Shown: piece by piece, positions 34,672 to 43,140 of the stretch
Position numbering within the stretch: the first letter of the stretch is position 1
Layout of the letters: each line of letters opens with the position of its first letter
NCBI GenBank assembly: GCA_963817615.1
Contig: CAWFPH010000003.1
Location: forward strand, 1-64,000
Length of the DNA: 64,000 nt
From: FEN-1219 sp963817615
GTDB taxonomy: Bacteria > Pseudomonadota > Gammaproteobacteria > Steroidobacterales > Rariloculaceae
Direction of reading: 5' to 3'
The notes under the pieces: model-generated
What the model saw: only the letters and a program-made list of their open reading frames with translations
The model's database searches: none
What the model was told of the DNA's origin: nothing
Made by a program: the position numbers and the translations under genes

Positions 34672-34735
34672 TGCGCCGCAGCGGGACAGCAAGCCGCGAC
34701 GCAGTAGCGCGCCGCGACGCGGCAACGTGCTGCGG

Positions 34736-35725
34736 TCACTGCAGCAGCTCGTGATAGTCCTTGTTGTTTTCCGTGCAGATGTACTCGCCGATCTCCCACT
34801 CCGGATGCAGCGCGAGGTTGCCCGAGTAGACGACCGGCGCGGCGAACACGTTCGGATCCTCGACGGTCGCGCTATAGGCGATCGTGTCGAACGCGGTGCG
34901 CCGATACCGCTCGACCACGTGCAGCGCTTCCGTGTGCTTCACGCCCGCGATCACGCTCTTGTCGTTGAAGCCGACCACGTCGACGACCAGCGTGTCGCCA
35001 TCCCAATGCCCGACCGAATGGCCGAGCCACGTCGGGTCGAGGTCGTCGCCGTGATCGCGGCCGATCGGGACGATCCGAAAGATGTTGTAGGCCTCGTAGA
35101 GGATCACGACCAAGTCGTGCTTCGCGACGATCTGCAGCGGGTAGGGCGCGAGCGTCGCGCCGGGCACGCCGGGCGGCAGGCAGCTCGCGCCCTGGCCGAG
35201 ATCGTCGGCGCGCTGCGGGACGCGAAAGCGCTCGGCGCCGGGCGCGAGCTTCGGCGGCGCCGCGAGGTGAATGTCGCGGCCGCCGAGATAGACGCCCGAG
35301 AGGTCGGGCTCGCCGGTGGCGAGCTTCGGCACGGGTTTCGGGCCGGCGGCCGCCGCGGTCGCGGCCTCGGTCGTGCCCGTCACCGTGACCTTCGCGGTCG
35401 CGGTCCGGGTGCCGCCGCTGCCCGTGACCGTGAGCGTGTACGTGGTGGTCGCCGCCGGTGCGAGCGCACGGCTGCCGCGCGTTGCGACCGCGCCGATCGC
35501 GGGCGAGATCGAGACGGTATACGCGTTCAGCGCTTCCCAGCGGAGCGTCGCGGACTGGCCCGGATCGATCGCGGCCGGTGCGATCTCGAAGCGTTCGATC
35601 TTCACGGGCGGACCGGCCGGCGCACGGCCGGGAAAGCCGGCCGGAGGCGGCGCCTGCGCGAGCGCGACTCCGCAAAATGTCAAAGCAAAAACAGTGAGTT
35701 GTATGGATGTCTTGATGTAGATCAC
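34736..35725 (-). CDS. Exported protein of unknown function
   Basis: Secreted 329-aa protein with a signal peptide (IQLTVFALTFCGVALAQ). Residues 40-115 look like an Ig-like domain (FEIAPAAIDPGQSATLRWEA, YTLTVTGSGG). A second part begins GEPDLSGVYLGG and includes DPTWLGHSVGHWDGDTLVVD, HTEALHVVERYRR and NKDYHELLQ, a pattern common in uncharacterised proteins found beside DUF6152 genes. It lies 15 bases downstream of the DUF6152 gene on the same strand. No catalytic motif is recognised. Confidence 0.7.
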   Translation of the reverse strand: MIYIKTSIQLTVFALTFCGVALAQAPPPAGFPGRAPAGPPVKIERFEIAPAAIDPGQSATLRWEALNAYTVSISPAIGAVATRGSRALAPAATTTYTLTVTGSGGTRTATAKVTVTGTTEAATAAAAGPKPVPKLATGEPDLSGVYLGGRDIHLAAPPKLAPGAERFRVPQRADDLGQGASCLPPGVPGATLAPYPLQIVAKHDLVVILYEAYNIFRIVPIGRDHGDDLDPTWLGHSVGHWDGDTLVVDVVGFNDKSVIAGVKHTEALHVVERYRRTAFDTIAYSATVEDPNVFAAPVVYSGNLALHPEWEIGEYICTENNKDYHELLQ

Positions 35726-35740
35726 GAGATTGGGAGCGCG

Positions 35741-36118
35741 CTAGACGCGCGACCACACGCGCAGCTGCGTGCCGTCCTGCAGCTCGACGATCGCGCCGCG
35801 CATCGCATTCGCGCCCGAGCGAGCAGGCGCGCCCGTGCAGCGGATCTCGTCGCCGACCTTGACCGTGTCCTTGGACCACCCGTAGCGGCGCAGCAGCACC
35901 GGGGGGTCGAGCTCCATCGACCACTCGGGTTGCTCGGCGCCGTCCTCGGCTTTGAAGTAGACGAACACGTGCGGGCTCGTCCACTCGATCCGGGTCACGA
36001 TGCCGGTCAGAGTCTTCAGATGGTCCGTGTCGTAGAGAGCGACGGAGTGGTGGGCGACCGCGGTCGCGGCCCATACGAGACCGAGCACCGCCGCGAGCGC
36101 GTGCAGGCGAGATTTCAT
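35741..36118 (-). CDS. DUF6152 exported protein
   Basis: Small exported protein of 125 aa with a signal peptide (LHALAAVLGLVWAATAVAHH). The core HHSVALYDTDHLKTLTGIVT, then RIEWTSPHVFVYF and a small beta-domain, matches DUF6152, an OB-fold-like family of unknown role. GGAGGA precedes ATG 36118. It is first in a two-gene unit with the exported protein above and divergent from the NAT gene. Confidence 0.8.
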   Translation of the reverse strand: MKSRLHALAAVLGLVWAATAVAHHSVALYDTDHLKTLTGIVTRIEWTSPHVFVYFKAEDGAEQPEWSMELDPPVLLRRYGWSKDTVKVGDEIRCTGAPARSGANAMRGAIVELQDGTQLRVWSRV

Positions 36119-36201
36119 TGGCGCGTCCTCCGGCGCAGATTATACATGCGCGTTGGGGCGCGGCCGGCGACTGGCGCCGGCAGGCCGATTGGAGAAACCC
36201 G

Positions 36202-37011
36202 ATGGTCGATCTCGATGCCTACTTCGAGCGGATCGGCTACGCCGGTCCGCGAGAGCCGACGCTCGCGACACTGCGCGAGCTGCAACTGCGCCACCCGGCC
36301 GCGATCGCATTCGAGTCGCTCGACGCGCTGCGCGGCGGCCCCGTGGCGCTCGATATCCGTGGGCTGCAGCGCAAGCTCGTCGCAAGCCGCCGGGGCGGCT
36401 ATTGCTTCGAGCAAAACTTGCTGTTCGCCGAGGTGCTCGCCGGGCTCGGCTTCACGACGACCGCGCTCGCGGCGCGCGTGCTGTGGCAGCGGCCCGCCGA
36501 CGCGCCCGCCGGCGCGCGCACGCACATGCTGCTCGCGGTGGCCGTCGACGGCGACGATTACTTGTGCGACGTAGGCTTCGGCGGTCTCACGCCGACCGCG
36601 CCGCTCGCGCTGGTGGCGGATCGCGAGCAGCCGACGCCGCACGAGACGTTCCGGCTGCGAGCGAGCGGCGCCGAGCAGGTGCTAGAGGCGCGCCTCGGAG
36701 CGGAATGGCGCGCGCTCTACCGGTTCGATCGCCAGCCGCAGCTCACGATCGACATCGGCATGATGAACTTCTACGTGTCGACGCATCCGGATTCGCCGTT
36801 TCGCACGAATTTGCTCGCCGCGCGCCCGCTGCCGGGGCGGCGCCTCGGATTGCGCAATCGCCGCTTCACGGTGCAGCACGCGGACGGACGCCGCGAGGAG
36901 CGCGTGCTCGCGAACGCGGCGGAAATCACGGAGTTGCTCGAACGCGAATTCGACGTTGCGGTGCCCGATGACCCGCGTCTCGCGGCCGCTCTTGCCGAGC
37001 TGCCGGACTGA
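36202..37011 (+). CDS. Arylamine N-acetyltransferase
   Basis: Cytosolic NAT of 269 aa, transferring acetyl from acetyl-CoA to arylamines or hydrazines. The catalytic triad is visible: C68 in SRRGGYCFEQN, H108 in RTHMLL, and D123 in CDVGFGG. The N-terminus YFERIGYAGPREPTLATLREL is typical. ATG 36202 has GGAG upstream. Its stop abuts the stop of the convergent methyltransferase gene. A role in detoxifying aromatic amines fits the aromatic theme of this region but is inferred. Confidence 0.93.
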   Translation: MVDLDAYFERIGYAGPREPTLATLRELQLRHPAAIAFESLDALRGGPVALDIRGLQRKLVASRRGGYCFEQNLLFAEVLAGLGFTTTALAARVLWQRPADAPAGARTHMLLAVAVDGDDYLCDVGFGGLTPTAPLALVADREQPTPHETFRLRASGAEQVLEARLGAEWRALYRFDRQPQLTIDIGMMNFYVSTHPDSPFRTNLLAARPLPGRRLGLRNRRFTVQHADGRREERVLANAAEITELLEREFDVAVPDDPRLAAALAELPD

Positions 37012-37761
37012 TCAGCCTTCGGGAATGGGGCGGCGCAGGCGCTGCGAGAAGTAGCGTACCTGGCCGGCCTCGAGCAGCCGGTAGCCGCCGTAACCGACGA
37101 CGCCCGTCGAGTCCTTGTAGCGTTCGCGCAGCTCGCGGCTCGGCATCGCGTCGCAGAGCGCCGCGCGGCGTGCGCTGTCGCGCTTGAGGGCGCGGAGCAC
37201 GTTGGCCGTGATCTCGCGCCGCTCGAGCACCTCGAAGCCGGCGCTCGCGAAGTCCTCGGTCGGCTCCTCGTCGGCCCACCAGTTGTCCGTATAGCAAAAA
37301 TGGCCGCCCGGTCTCAGCACGCGAAACACTTCGGCGAGCAGCTGGTCGCGCTGGGTCTCGATGCCGTCGACCGCGATGCGGATCACGACGTCGAACGAGC
37401 TTGCCGCAAACGGCAGCTGCTCGCCGGCACCATGAACGAACTCCACGCCGTCGCGCGCGACGGAGCGGCGGGCACGCTCGACGCTCGCATCGCTCGAGTC
37501 GACGCCGATCAGCCGATGCGGATGATAGAAACGGCTCACGAATTCCGCGCCGCCGCCGCAGCCGCAGGACAGCTCGAGCACGTCATGGTTCTCGAGCGGC
37601 GTGTACCGCAGCGCATGCTCGTAGAGCCGCAGACAATAGAAGTGCGGATCGTCGCTTGCGATCAGCGTGTTCTCGGGCTCGCTGCTGAAGCCGACGTTGA
37701 GTACCGCGACGCCGAGCTCACGCTCGGCGGCTGCACTGTCGGCGAACGACGGTTTCCCCAT
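37012..37761 (-). CDS. Class I SAM-dependent methyltransferase
   Basis: Methyltransferase of 249 aa. Motif I is VLELSCGCGGGAEFVSRF, followed by RLIGVDSSDASVERARR and GEQLPFAASSFDVVIRI. VFRVLRPGGHFCYTDNW marks motif post-I. A preceding segment, YCLRLYEHALRYTPLENHD, resembles the sterol/phthiotriolone or tocopherol methyltransferase group. GGAGGCGAGA lies upstream of ATG 37761. Substrate unknown. It faces a long intergenic region with a large palindrome. Confidence 0.85.
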   Translation of the reverse strand: MGKPSFADSAAAERELGVAVLNVGFSSEPENTLIASDDPHFYCLRLYEHALRYTPLENHDVLELSCGCGGGAEFVSRFYHPHRLIGVDSSDASVERARRSVARDGVEFVHGAGEQLPFAASSFDVVIRIAVDGIETQRDQLLAEVFRVLRPGGHFCYTDNWWADEEPTEDFASAGFEVLERREITANVLRALKRDSARRAALCDAMPSRELRERYKDSTGVVGYGGYRLLEAGQVRYFSQRLRRPIPEG

Positions 37762-38170
37762 TCGATCTCGCCTCCGCGTAGTGCGCCGTCTTATCGACAG
37801 CGCGTGGCACGCCTAGGGCGCGTGCGGATCGAGGACTGCGGATTCGCGGTCGACGACGCGGCTCGAGCCGCGTCGTCGTTACCGCCGGCCGAACAAGCGC
37901 AGGTGCCTAACACCGGTCACGCGTTGCCTCACTCCCCCGCGCAGCCGCACCCGAGCACCAACCGCCGCTTTCCCCCCCGTTGCTATTCTTCTTTCGCCGG
38001 CTCATTCGTCCGGTCTTGGTGTTGCGTTTCGTTCTAATCGCATCGCGCCGCGCTGTCAAGCACGCGGCTCGGGAGCGGATTTCACGCGCGGCGCGCGGCT
38101 ATACTGAGCTCGTCCGCGCTGCGATGCGTCGGTTCGAACGCAGCAGCCGCACGGGCGAAAGAGGGGTCGG
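37762..38170. other. 409-bp intergenic region without a gene
   Basis: Divergent region between the methyltransferase and the quinohemoprotein. It holds the 28-bp palindrome listed separately, a markedly C/T-rich tract from about 37925 to 38040 on the + strand, and a -10-like TATACT at 38100-38105 some 65 bases before the quinohemoprotein start, without a clear -35. I see no tRNA-like fold or credible reading frame. Confidence 0.5.
37850..37877. repeat. Perfect 28-bp palindrome
   Basis: Arm CGACGACGCGGCTC (37850-37863) is followed directly by its exact reverse complement (37864-37877), with no spacer. Symmetry stops at flanking T/T. It is far longer than expected by chance and has no T-run, so it looks more like a binding site for a dimeric regulator than a terminator. 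Confidence 0.7.
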
Positions 38171-40297
38171 ATGATCGTTCGCCGCCGGACGCGCGCCTGC
38201 GCGCACACTTTGGCTGCTGTGGTGCTAGCGTTCGGCGCGAGCGCGGCGTCGGCGCAATCCGAGACCGGCGCGCCGCTGCGCCGCGCGGGCCGGCTGCCGG
38301 CGCCGCTCGAGCAGCCGCGCGCGGGCTGGCCAACGAACGGCGGCAATCTGTTCAATCAGCGCTACTCGCCGCTCGTAGCGATCGATCGCGCCAACGTGGC
38401 GCAGTTGAAGGGCGTGTGGCGCACGCATCTCGAGGGTTCCGGGCTCGCGCCGCAATATTCCGGCGAAGCGCAGCCGCTCGTGCACGACGGCCTCGTGTTC
38501 GTGAGCACGGGCGCGGACGACGTATTCGCGCTCAGGGTCACAACCGGCGAAATTCTCTGGCGTTACGAGGCGAAGCTCGATCCCGCCATCACGACCGTGT
38601 GCTGCGGCTGGGCGAACCGCGGCGTCGCGCTCGGCGAAGGGAAGGTCTTTTTGGGGCAGCTCGACGGCAAGCTCGTCGCGCTCGACGAGCAGACCGGCAA
38701 GGTCGTCTGGTCGATTCAGGCGGAACGCTGGCAGGACGGCTTCACGGTCACGAGCGCGCCGCTGTACTACGACGGCATGGTGATCTCGGGATTCGCGGGC
38801 GCCGAGCTCGCGACTCGCGGCCGCGTGAAGGCTTACTCCGCGAGCCGCGGCAAGCTGCTCTGGACGTTCTACACGATTCCGGGCCCCGGCGAGCCGGGCC
38901 ACGAGAGCTGGCCGCGCGACGGCGACGTTTGGAAGCACGGCGGCGCGTCGGTGTGGCAGACGCCCGCCGTCGATCCCGAGCTCGGGCTGCTGTACTTCTC
39001 GACCGGCAACCCGGGACCGGATTTCAACGGCGCCGTGCGCGCGGGCGACAATCTGTATTCCTCGTCGATCGTGGCGATCGATGCGCATACGGGACGCTAT
39101 CGCTGGCATTTTCAGCAGGTGCATCACGATCTCTGGGATTACGACGCGACGAATCCGGTCGTGCTGTTCGACGTGCGCATCGACGGTGCGCCCCGTAAGG
39201 GCATCGCCGAGGTCAACAAGACCGGCTTCACTTACATCCTCGACCGCGAGACCGGCAAGCCGCTCGTCGGCATCGAGGAGCGGCCTGTGCCGCAAGAGCC
39301 GCGCCAGGCCACCGCCGCGACTCAGCCGTATCCGCTCGGCGACTCGATCGTGCCGCAGCACGTCGAGGTTGCGCCGGAAGGGCTCGAGCTCGCGAACGGC
39401 GGGCGGATCTTCACGCCGTTCTTGGGCGATCGAGGCGTCGCCGTGAACCCCGGGCTTTACGGCGGCGCGAACTGGCCGCCGAGCTCGTACGATCCCGAGC
39501 GGCAGCGATTGTTCGTGTGCGCGTCGTCCGCGGTCGGCAACTACGTTGGCGGCGACCGCGAGTTCGCGGTGCCGGCCGGCGGCACGAATTGGCTCGGCGG
39601 CGTCGTCGGCTTCGCCGCGCTGCCGCGCACCGGCATCTTCGCGGCGGTCGACGTCACGACGAACAAGCTCGTCTGGCGCTATCAGTGGCCCGACCAGTGC
39701 TATAGCGGCTCGGTTGCGACCGCCGGCGGCCTCGTGTTCGTCGGCCGCAACGACGGCCGCCTCACGGCGCTCGATTCGGACACGGGCAAGCAGCTCTGGG
39801 AGTTTCAGACCGGCGCCGGCATGAACTCGACGGCGAGCGTGTTCGAGCACGACGGGCGGGAGTACGTGGTCGCTTACTCCGCCGGCAATGCGTTGATCGG
39901 CTCGCCGCACGGCGACAGCGTTTGGCTGTTCGGCTTGAACGGCACGCTGCCGAGCGCATCGCCGCGCGACACCGAGCACGAGATCGCGGACGCGGCCGCC
40001 GCGGCCGCCGCGGCGCGCTCGGGCGCGCGCGCCAACTACGATCCGAAGAACCTCGCGCAGGATGGCGTGGCAATCTTCCAAACGACTTGCGTCGTCTGTC
40101 ACGGCACGGACGGCAAGGGCGGGCACGGCGGCGGCGCGCCGCTCGACCGGCTGACCGACCGCGACGCCGTCGCGCAAACGATTACGGCCGGGCGCAACAA
40201 CATGCCCCCGTTCGGCGCCGCGCTCACGCCGGAGCAGATCCGCGCGGTCGCGGCTTACATCGTCGAGGACCTGTTCGATAAGGACGCGAAGCCATGA
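38171..40297 (+). CDS. Quinohemoprotein alcohol dehydrogenase (PQQ plus cytochrome c)
   Basis: Periplasmic type II PQQ dehydrogenase of 708 aa. The signal peptide ends near ASAASAQS. The propeller has the vicinal disulfide pair C144-C145 (TVCCGWANRG), the metal ligands E212 (GAELATRG) and N280 (STGNPGPD), and D323 with a second Asp at 325 (HHDLWDYD). The C-terminal cytochrome c domain carries CVVCHG and the Met-loop NMPPFGAALTPEQI. The D-x-D pattern is the one read as lanthanide-type in XoxF enzymes, but the metal cannot be assigned here. Its TGA overlaps the ATG of ligJ, so the two are translationally coupled. Confidence 0.93.
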   Translation: MIVRRRTRACAHTLAAVVLAFGASAASAQSETGAPLRRAGRLPAPLEQPRAGWPTNGGNLFNQRYSPLVAIDRANVAQLKGVWRTHLEGSGLAPQYSGEAQPLVHDGLVFVSTGADDVFALRVTTGEILWRYEAKLDPAITTVCCGWANRGVALGEGKVFLGQLDGKLVALDEQTGKVVWSIQAERWQDGFTVTSAPLYYDGMVISGFAGAELATRGRVKAYSASRGKLLWTFYTIPGPGEPGHESWPRDGDVWKHGGASVWQTPAVDPELGLLYFSTGNPGPDFNGAVRAGDNLYSSSIVAIDAHTGRYRWHFQQVHHDLWDYDATNPVVLFDVRIDGAPRKGIAEVNKTGFTYILDRETGKPLVGIEERPVPQEPRQATAATQPYPLGDSIVPQHVEVAPEGLELANGGRIFTPFLGDRGVAVNPGLYGGANWPPSSYDPERQRLFVCASSAVGNYVGGDREFAVPAGGTNWLGGVVGFAALPRTGIFAAVDVTTNKLVWRYQWPDQCYSGSVATAGGLVFVGRNDGRLTALDSDTGKQLWEFQTGAGMNSTASVFEHDGREYVVAYSAGNALIGSPHGDSVWLFGLNGTLPSASPRDTEHEIADAAAAAAAARSGARANYDPKNLAQDGVAIFQTTCVVCHGTDGKGGHGGGAPLDRLTDRDAVAQTITAGRNNMPPFGAALTPEQIRAVAAYIVEDLFDKDAKP

Positions 40298-41307
40298 TCA
40301 TCGACTGTCACGGCCACTACACGACTGCGCCCAAACCGCTCGGCGAGTACCGCGAGCGGCAGAAGGCCGAGCTCAAGAAGGACCCGCGGCACCAATCGGT
40401 GAAGGGCCAGATCGACGTCAGCGACGATCAGCTGCGCGAGAGCGTCGAGGGCGCGCAGCTGAAGCTGCAGCGCGAACGCGGCACGGATCTCACGATCTTC
40501 TCGCCGCGCGCGAGCTGGATGGGCCATCACGTCGGCAACGCGTCGACGAGCCTGGCGTGGACGGAGCACTGCAACGACCTGATCTATCGGCTCACGAAGC
40601 TCTATCCGCGAAACTTCGCGGGCGTCGCGCAGCTGCCGCAGTCGCCGGGCGCACCGATCGATTCCTCCGTGCGCGAGCTCACGCGCTGCGTGCTCGAGCT
40701 CGGCTTCGTCGGCTGCAATTTGAATCCCGACACGAGCGGCGGCTTCTTCAACGGGCCGGGCCTCGCGGACCGCTATTGGTATCCGCTCTACGAGAAGATG
40801 TGCGAGCTCGAGGTGCCGGCGATGATTCACGTGAGCGAGGCCTGCAACGCGCCGTATTTCCAGACGACGGGGTCGTATTACCTGTGCGCCGACACGGTCG
40901 CGTTCATGCAGCTCATGACGTCGGATCTGTTCAAGGATTTCCCGACGCTCAAGCTGATCATTCCGCACGGCGGCGGCGCGGTGCCCTACCACTGGGGCCG
41001 GTTCCGCGGGCTCGCGGACATGCTGAAGCGCCCGCCACTGAAAGAGTCCGTGCTCGGCAACGTCTACTTCGACACCTGCGTGTATCACCAGCCCGGCGTC
41101 GATCTGTTGCTCGACGTGATCCCGACCGACAACATTTTGTTCGCGTCGGAGATGGTCGGCGCAGTGCGCGGCATCGATCCCGAGACCGGCCACTACTTCG
41201 ACGACACGAAGCGCTACATCGACGGCAACGCGAAGCTCTCGGACGCGGATCGGCAGAAGATTTTCGAGGGCAACGCGCGCCGCGTGTTCAAGCGTCTGCC
41301 GCGCTAG
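40294..41307 (+). CDS. ligJ: 4-oxalomesaconate hydratase, LigJ type (amidohydrolase superfamily)
   Basis: Zinc amidohydrolase-fold enzyme of 337 aa. MIIDCHGHY (H6, H8) opens the metal site, and ERGTDLTIFSPRASWMGHHV, GFVGCNLNPDTSGGFF, MIHVSEACN and IIPHGGGAVPYHWGRFRGLA follow. FASEMVGAVRGIDPETGHYF near the end is typical of LigJ, which hydrates 4-oxalomesaconate in the protocatechuate 4,5-cleavage and gallate pathways. Related amino-carboxymuconate-semialdehyde decarboxylases lack this ending. No other lig genes lie nearby. The ATGA overlap with the quinohemoprotein gene implies a joint function, perhaps on lignin-derived aromatics. Confidence 0.85.
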   Translation: MIIDCHGHYTTAPKPLGEYRERQKAELKKDPRHQSVKGQIDVSDDQLRESVEGAQLKLQRERGTDLTIFSPRASWMGHHVGNASTSLAWTEHCNDLIYRLTKLYPRNFAGVAQLPQSPGAPIDSSVRELTRCVLELGFVGCNLNPDTSGGFFNGPGLADRYWYPLYEKMCELEVPAMIHVSEACNAPYFQTTGSYYLCADTVAFMQLMTSDLFKDFPTLKLIIPHGGGAVPYHWGRFRGLADMLKRPPLKESVLGNVYFDTCVYHQPGVDLLLDVIPTDNILFASEMVGAVRGIDPETGHYFDDTKRYIDGNAKLSDADRQKIFEGNARRVFKRLPR

Positions 41308-41848
41308 TCTTGCGGGCTTCCCACTCCGCGCGCGACTGTCCCCAGACGTCGATGAGGGTGGCTTCGTAAGGCGGCGGCAAACGCCCCGGCCCGCGATTGC
41401 GCGAGCCGAGCTTGCGCGCGACCGCGGCGGATGCCGCATTGTCGGCTGCGATCACGTGGATCACCTCGTCCCAGCCGAGCGCTGCGAACGTCCAGTCGAT
41501 CGCCGCGGACGCCGCCTCCGTCGCGTAGCCGCGACCCCACGCGTCGCGAACGATTCCCCAGCCGATCTCCGGGCCGGGCCAGCCTTCCGGAAACCAAGGT
41601 CCGACCCGCCCGAGCCAGCGCCCCGTCGCCTTGTCGATCACCGAGAACATCGCAAAGCCTTGGATGGACCAGGCGCCCGCGATCGTGAGGAAGTTGCGCC
41701 ACGCGACCGAGCGCGGCTGCACGCCGCCCAGGTAGCGAGCGGTTTCGGCGTCGGCCGCGAATGCGGCCCACGCGTCGAAATCCGCGCGGCGTGGCACGCG
41801 GAGCAATAGCCGAGGCGTCTCGAGCTGCGGTGCGCGGCGAAAGAGCAT
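41288..41848 (-). CDS. GNAT acetyltransferase, RimJ/RimL type
   Basis: N-acetyltransferase of 186 aa. It starts RRAPQLETPRLLLRVPRRAD and has the acetyl-CoA loop region IVRDAWGRGYATEAASAAI, then VIHVIAADNAASAAVARKLG, the standard Acetyltransf_3 order. ATG 41848 gives the family length; only a weak ribosome site is seen. The 3' end overlaps the convergent ligJ gene by 20 bases. The acceptor is unknown. Confidence 0.85.
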   Translation of the reverse strand: MLFRRAPQLETPRLLLRVPRRADFDAWAAFAADAETARYLGGVQPRSVAWRNFLTIAGAWSIQGFAMFSVIDKATGRWLGRVGPWFPEGWPGPEIGWGIVRDAWGRGYATEAASAAIDWTFAALGWDEVIHVIAADNAASAAVARKLGSRNRGPGRLPPPYEATLIDVWGQSRAEWEARKTSAADA

Positions 41849-42058
41849 CGGCGCATCTTGCCGGGCCGGTACATCGCCGTCGACGAGCGCACGCGGTGTC
41901 TCGAGCCGTGATCGCCGATTTCGTGGCGGCCGCGACGCCGAGCAGCGCGCGAGCTTCGCGCCCGCGCCGGTGTCCGGCCGACTACGTCCCGCGCTGGCCC
42001 TTTGCGGGTCCGCTGTTTTATCGTAGACGACTTTTTGACGCCACCGACGGGTTGAGGA

Positions 42059-42913
42059 ATGGATTTCATTTACTTCTTGGGCCGCTTTCACGTGCTGATG
42101 CTGCATTTGCCGATCGGCATCATCGTCGTGCTGTTCGTTCTCGAGTGGGCGAGCCGCAAGGAGAAGTATCGCTACCTGCAAAGCGCGGCGCCGTTTCTAT
42201 GGGGCGCGCTCTCGATCTCCGCGCTCCTGACCGTTCTGCTCGGCTACATGCACTTCGCCGAGGGCGGTTTCGCGGGGCCGTCCGGGACGCAGCACCGCTG
42301 GTTCGGCACCTCGTTCGCCTTGCTCGCGACCGCAGTCGCTTTCTTGCGAACGAGCAGCTTCGCCGACGCGTACAAGCCGCTGTTCTTTCCGGCGTCCGCC
42401 GTGCTGCTCGTGATCGTGTCGATCACGGGGCACTTCGGCGGCAATCTCACGCACGGGTCCACGTTCCTCATCGAGTATGCGCCGCAGCCGCTACGCTCGT
42501 TATTCGGCATGGCGCCGCGCCGCGTGGTCACGAATTTGGCCGATGCCGATCCGTTCGAGGACGTGGTTCATCCGATGCTGAGGCAGCGGTGCAGCAGTTG
42601 CCACGGGCCGGACAAACAGGAGAACGACCTCGACATGTCGACGTACGCGAAGCTGATGCGCGGCGGTGAGGATGGCAAGGTCATCGTGCCGCGCGACACG
42701 GAGCAGAGCGAGCTGCTGCGCCGCATCACGCTCGATCCAAGCGACGACGATTTCATGCCGGCCGAAGGCAAGACGCCGCTGACCGCGCGCCAGGTCGACA
42801 TCATCCGGTGGTGGATCCAGGCGGGCGCGCCGAACGGCACGACGATCGGCATGCTCGACGTGCCGGTGGATACGAAGCAGGAGATCGCGGCCGAGCTCGG
42901 GTTGAGCTTCTAG
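42059..42913 (+). CDS. DUF2231 membrane protein fused to a planctomycete-type cytochrome c
   Basis: 284-aa protein with two parts. Residues 1-150 are four to five membrane helices of the DUF2231 type (FHVLMLHLPIGIIVVLFVLE). From about 165 a cytochrome c domain follows, with VVHPMLRQRCSSCHGPDKQE as heme motif and a long-range Met/His region FMPAEGKTPLTARQVDIIRW. Such fusions are usually found with Planctomycete-type surface oxidoreductases. It would anchor a heme to the outer face of the inner membrane. It is the last gene before the T6SS locus. Confidence 0.85.
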   Translation: MDFIYFLGRFHVLMLHLPIGIIVVLFVLEWASRKEKYRYLQSAAPFLWGALSISALLTVLLGYMHFAEGGFAGPSGTQHRWFGTSFALLATAVAFLRTSSFADAYKPLFFPASAVLLVIVSITGHFGGNLTHGSTFLIEYAPQPLRSLFGMAPRRVVTNLADADPFEDVVHPMLRQRCSSCHGPDKQENDLDMSTYAKLMRGGEDGKVIVPRDTEQSELLRRITLDPSDDDFMPAEGKTPLTARQVDIIRWWIQAGAPNGTTIGMLDVPVDTKQEIAAELGLSF

Positions 42914-43140
42914 GCCGCTGCGCGGTGCAGGCAGCTCACGGCGCATGCACAAAGGGAGGGCGACTCGATCGCGCGAGGCGGCCGCCGCGAGTCAGCAACG
43001 GCTGCGTGTGCCGGTGAACGTCTATTGGGCGCCGTAAGGCGCGCGCCACACTGCGCTCATTCGTGCGCTACGCCGCTGCCGGCCGCACGCCGTTCCGCGT
43101 GCCGTTGCCTTAGATAGCCCGTTGTGGAAGCATCGCCGGC

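Noticed and set aside
37850..37877. Rho-independent terminator
   Set aside because: No gene ends here on either strand, there is no loop and no T-run.
38225..40177. Open frame of 650 codons on the minus strand
   Set aside because: It is fully opposite the quinohemoprotein, has Arg/Ala-rich composition without domains, and follows from GC-rich third positions.
42914..43140. Gene between the DUF2231-cytochrome and the effector candidate
   Set aside because: No frame with plausible composition or ribosome site on either strand.
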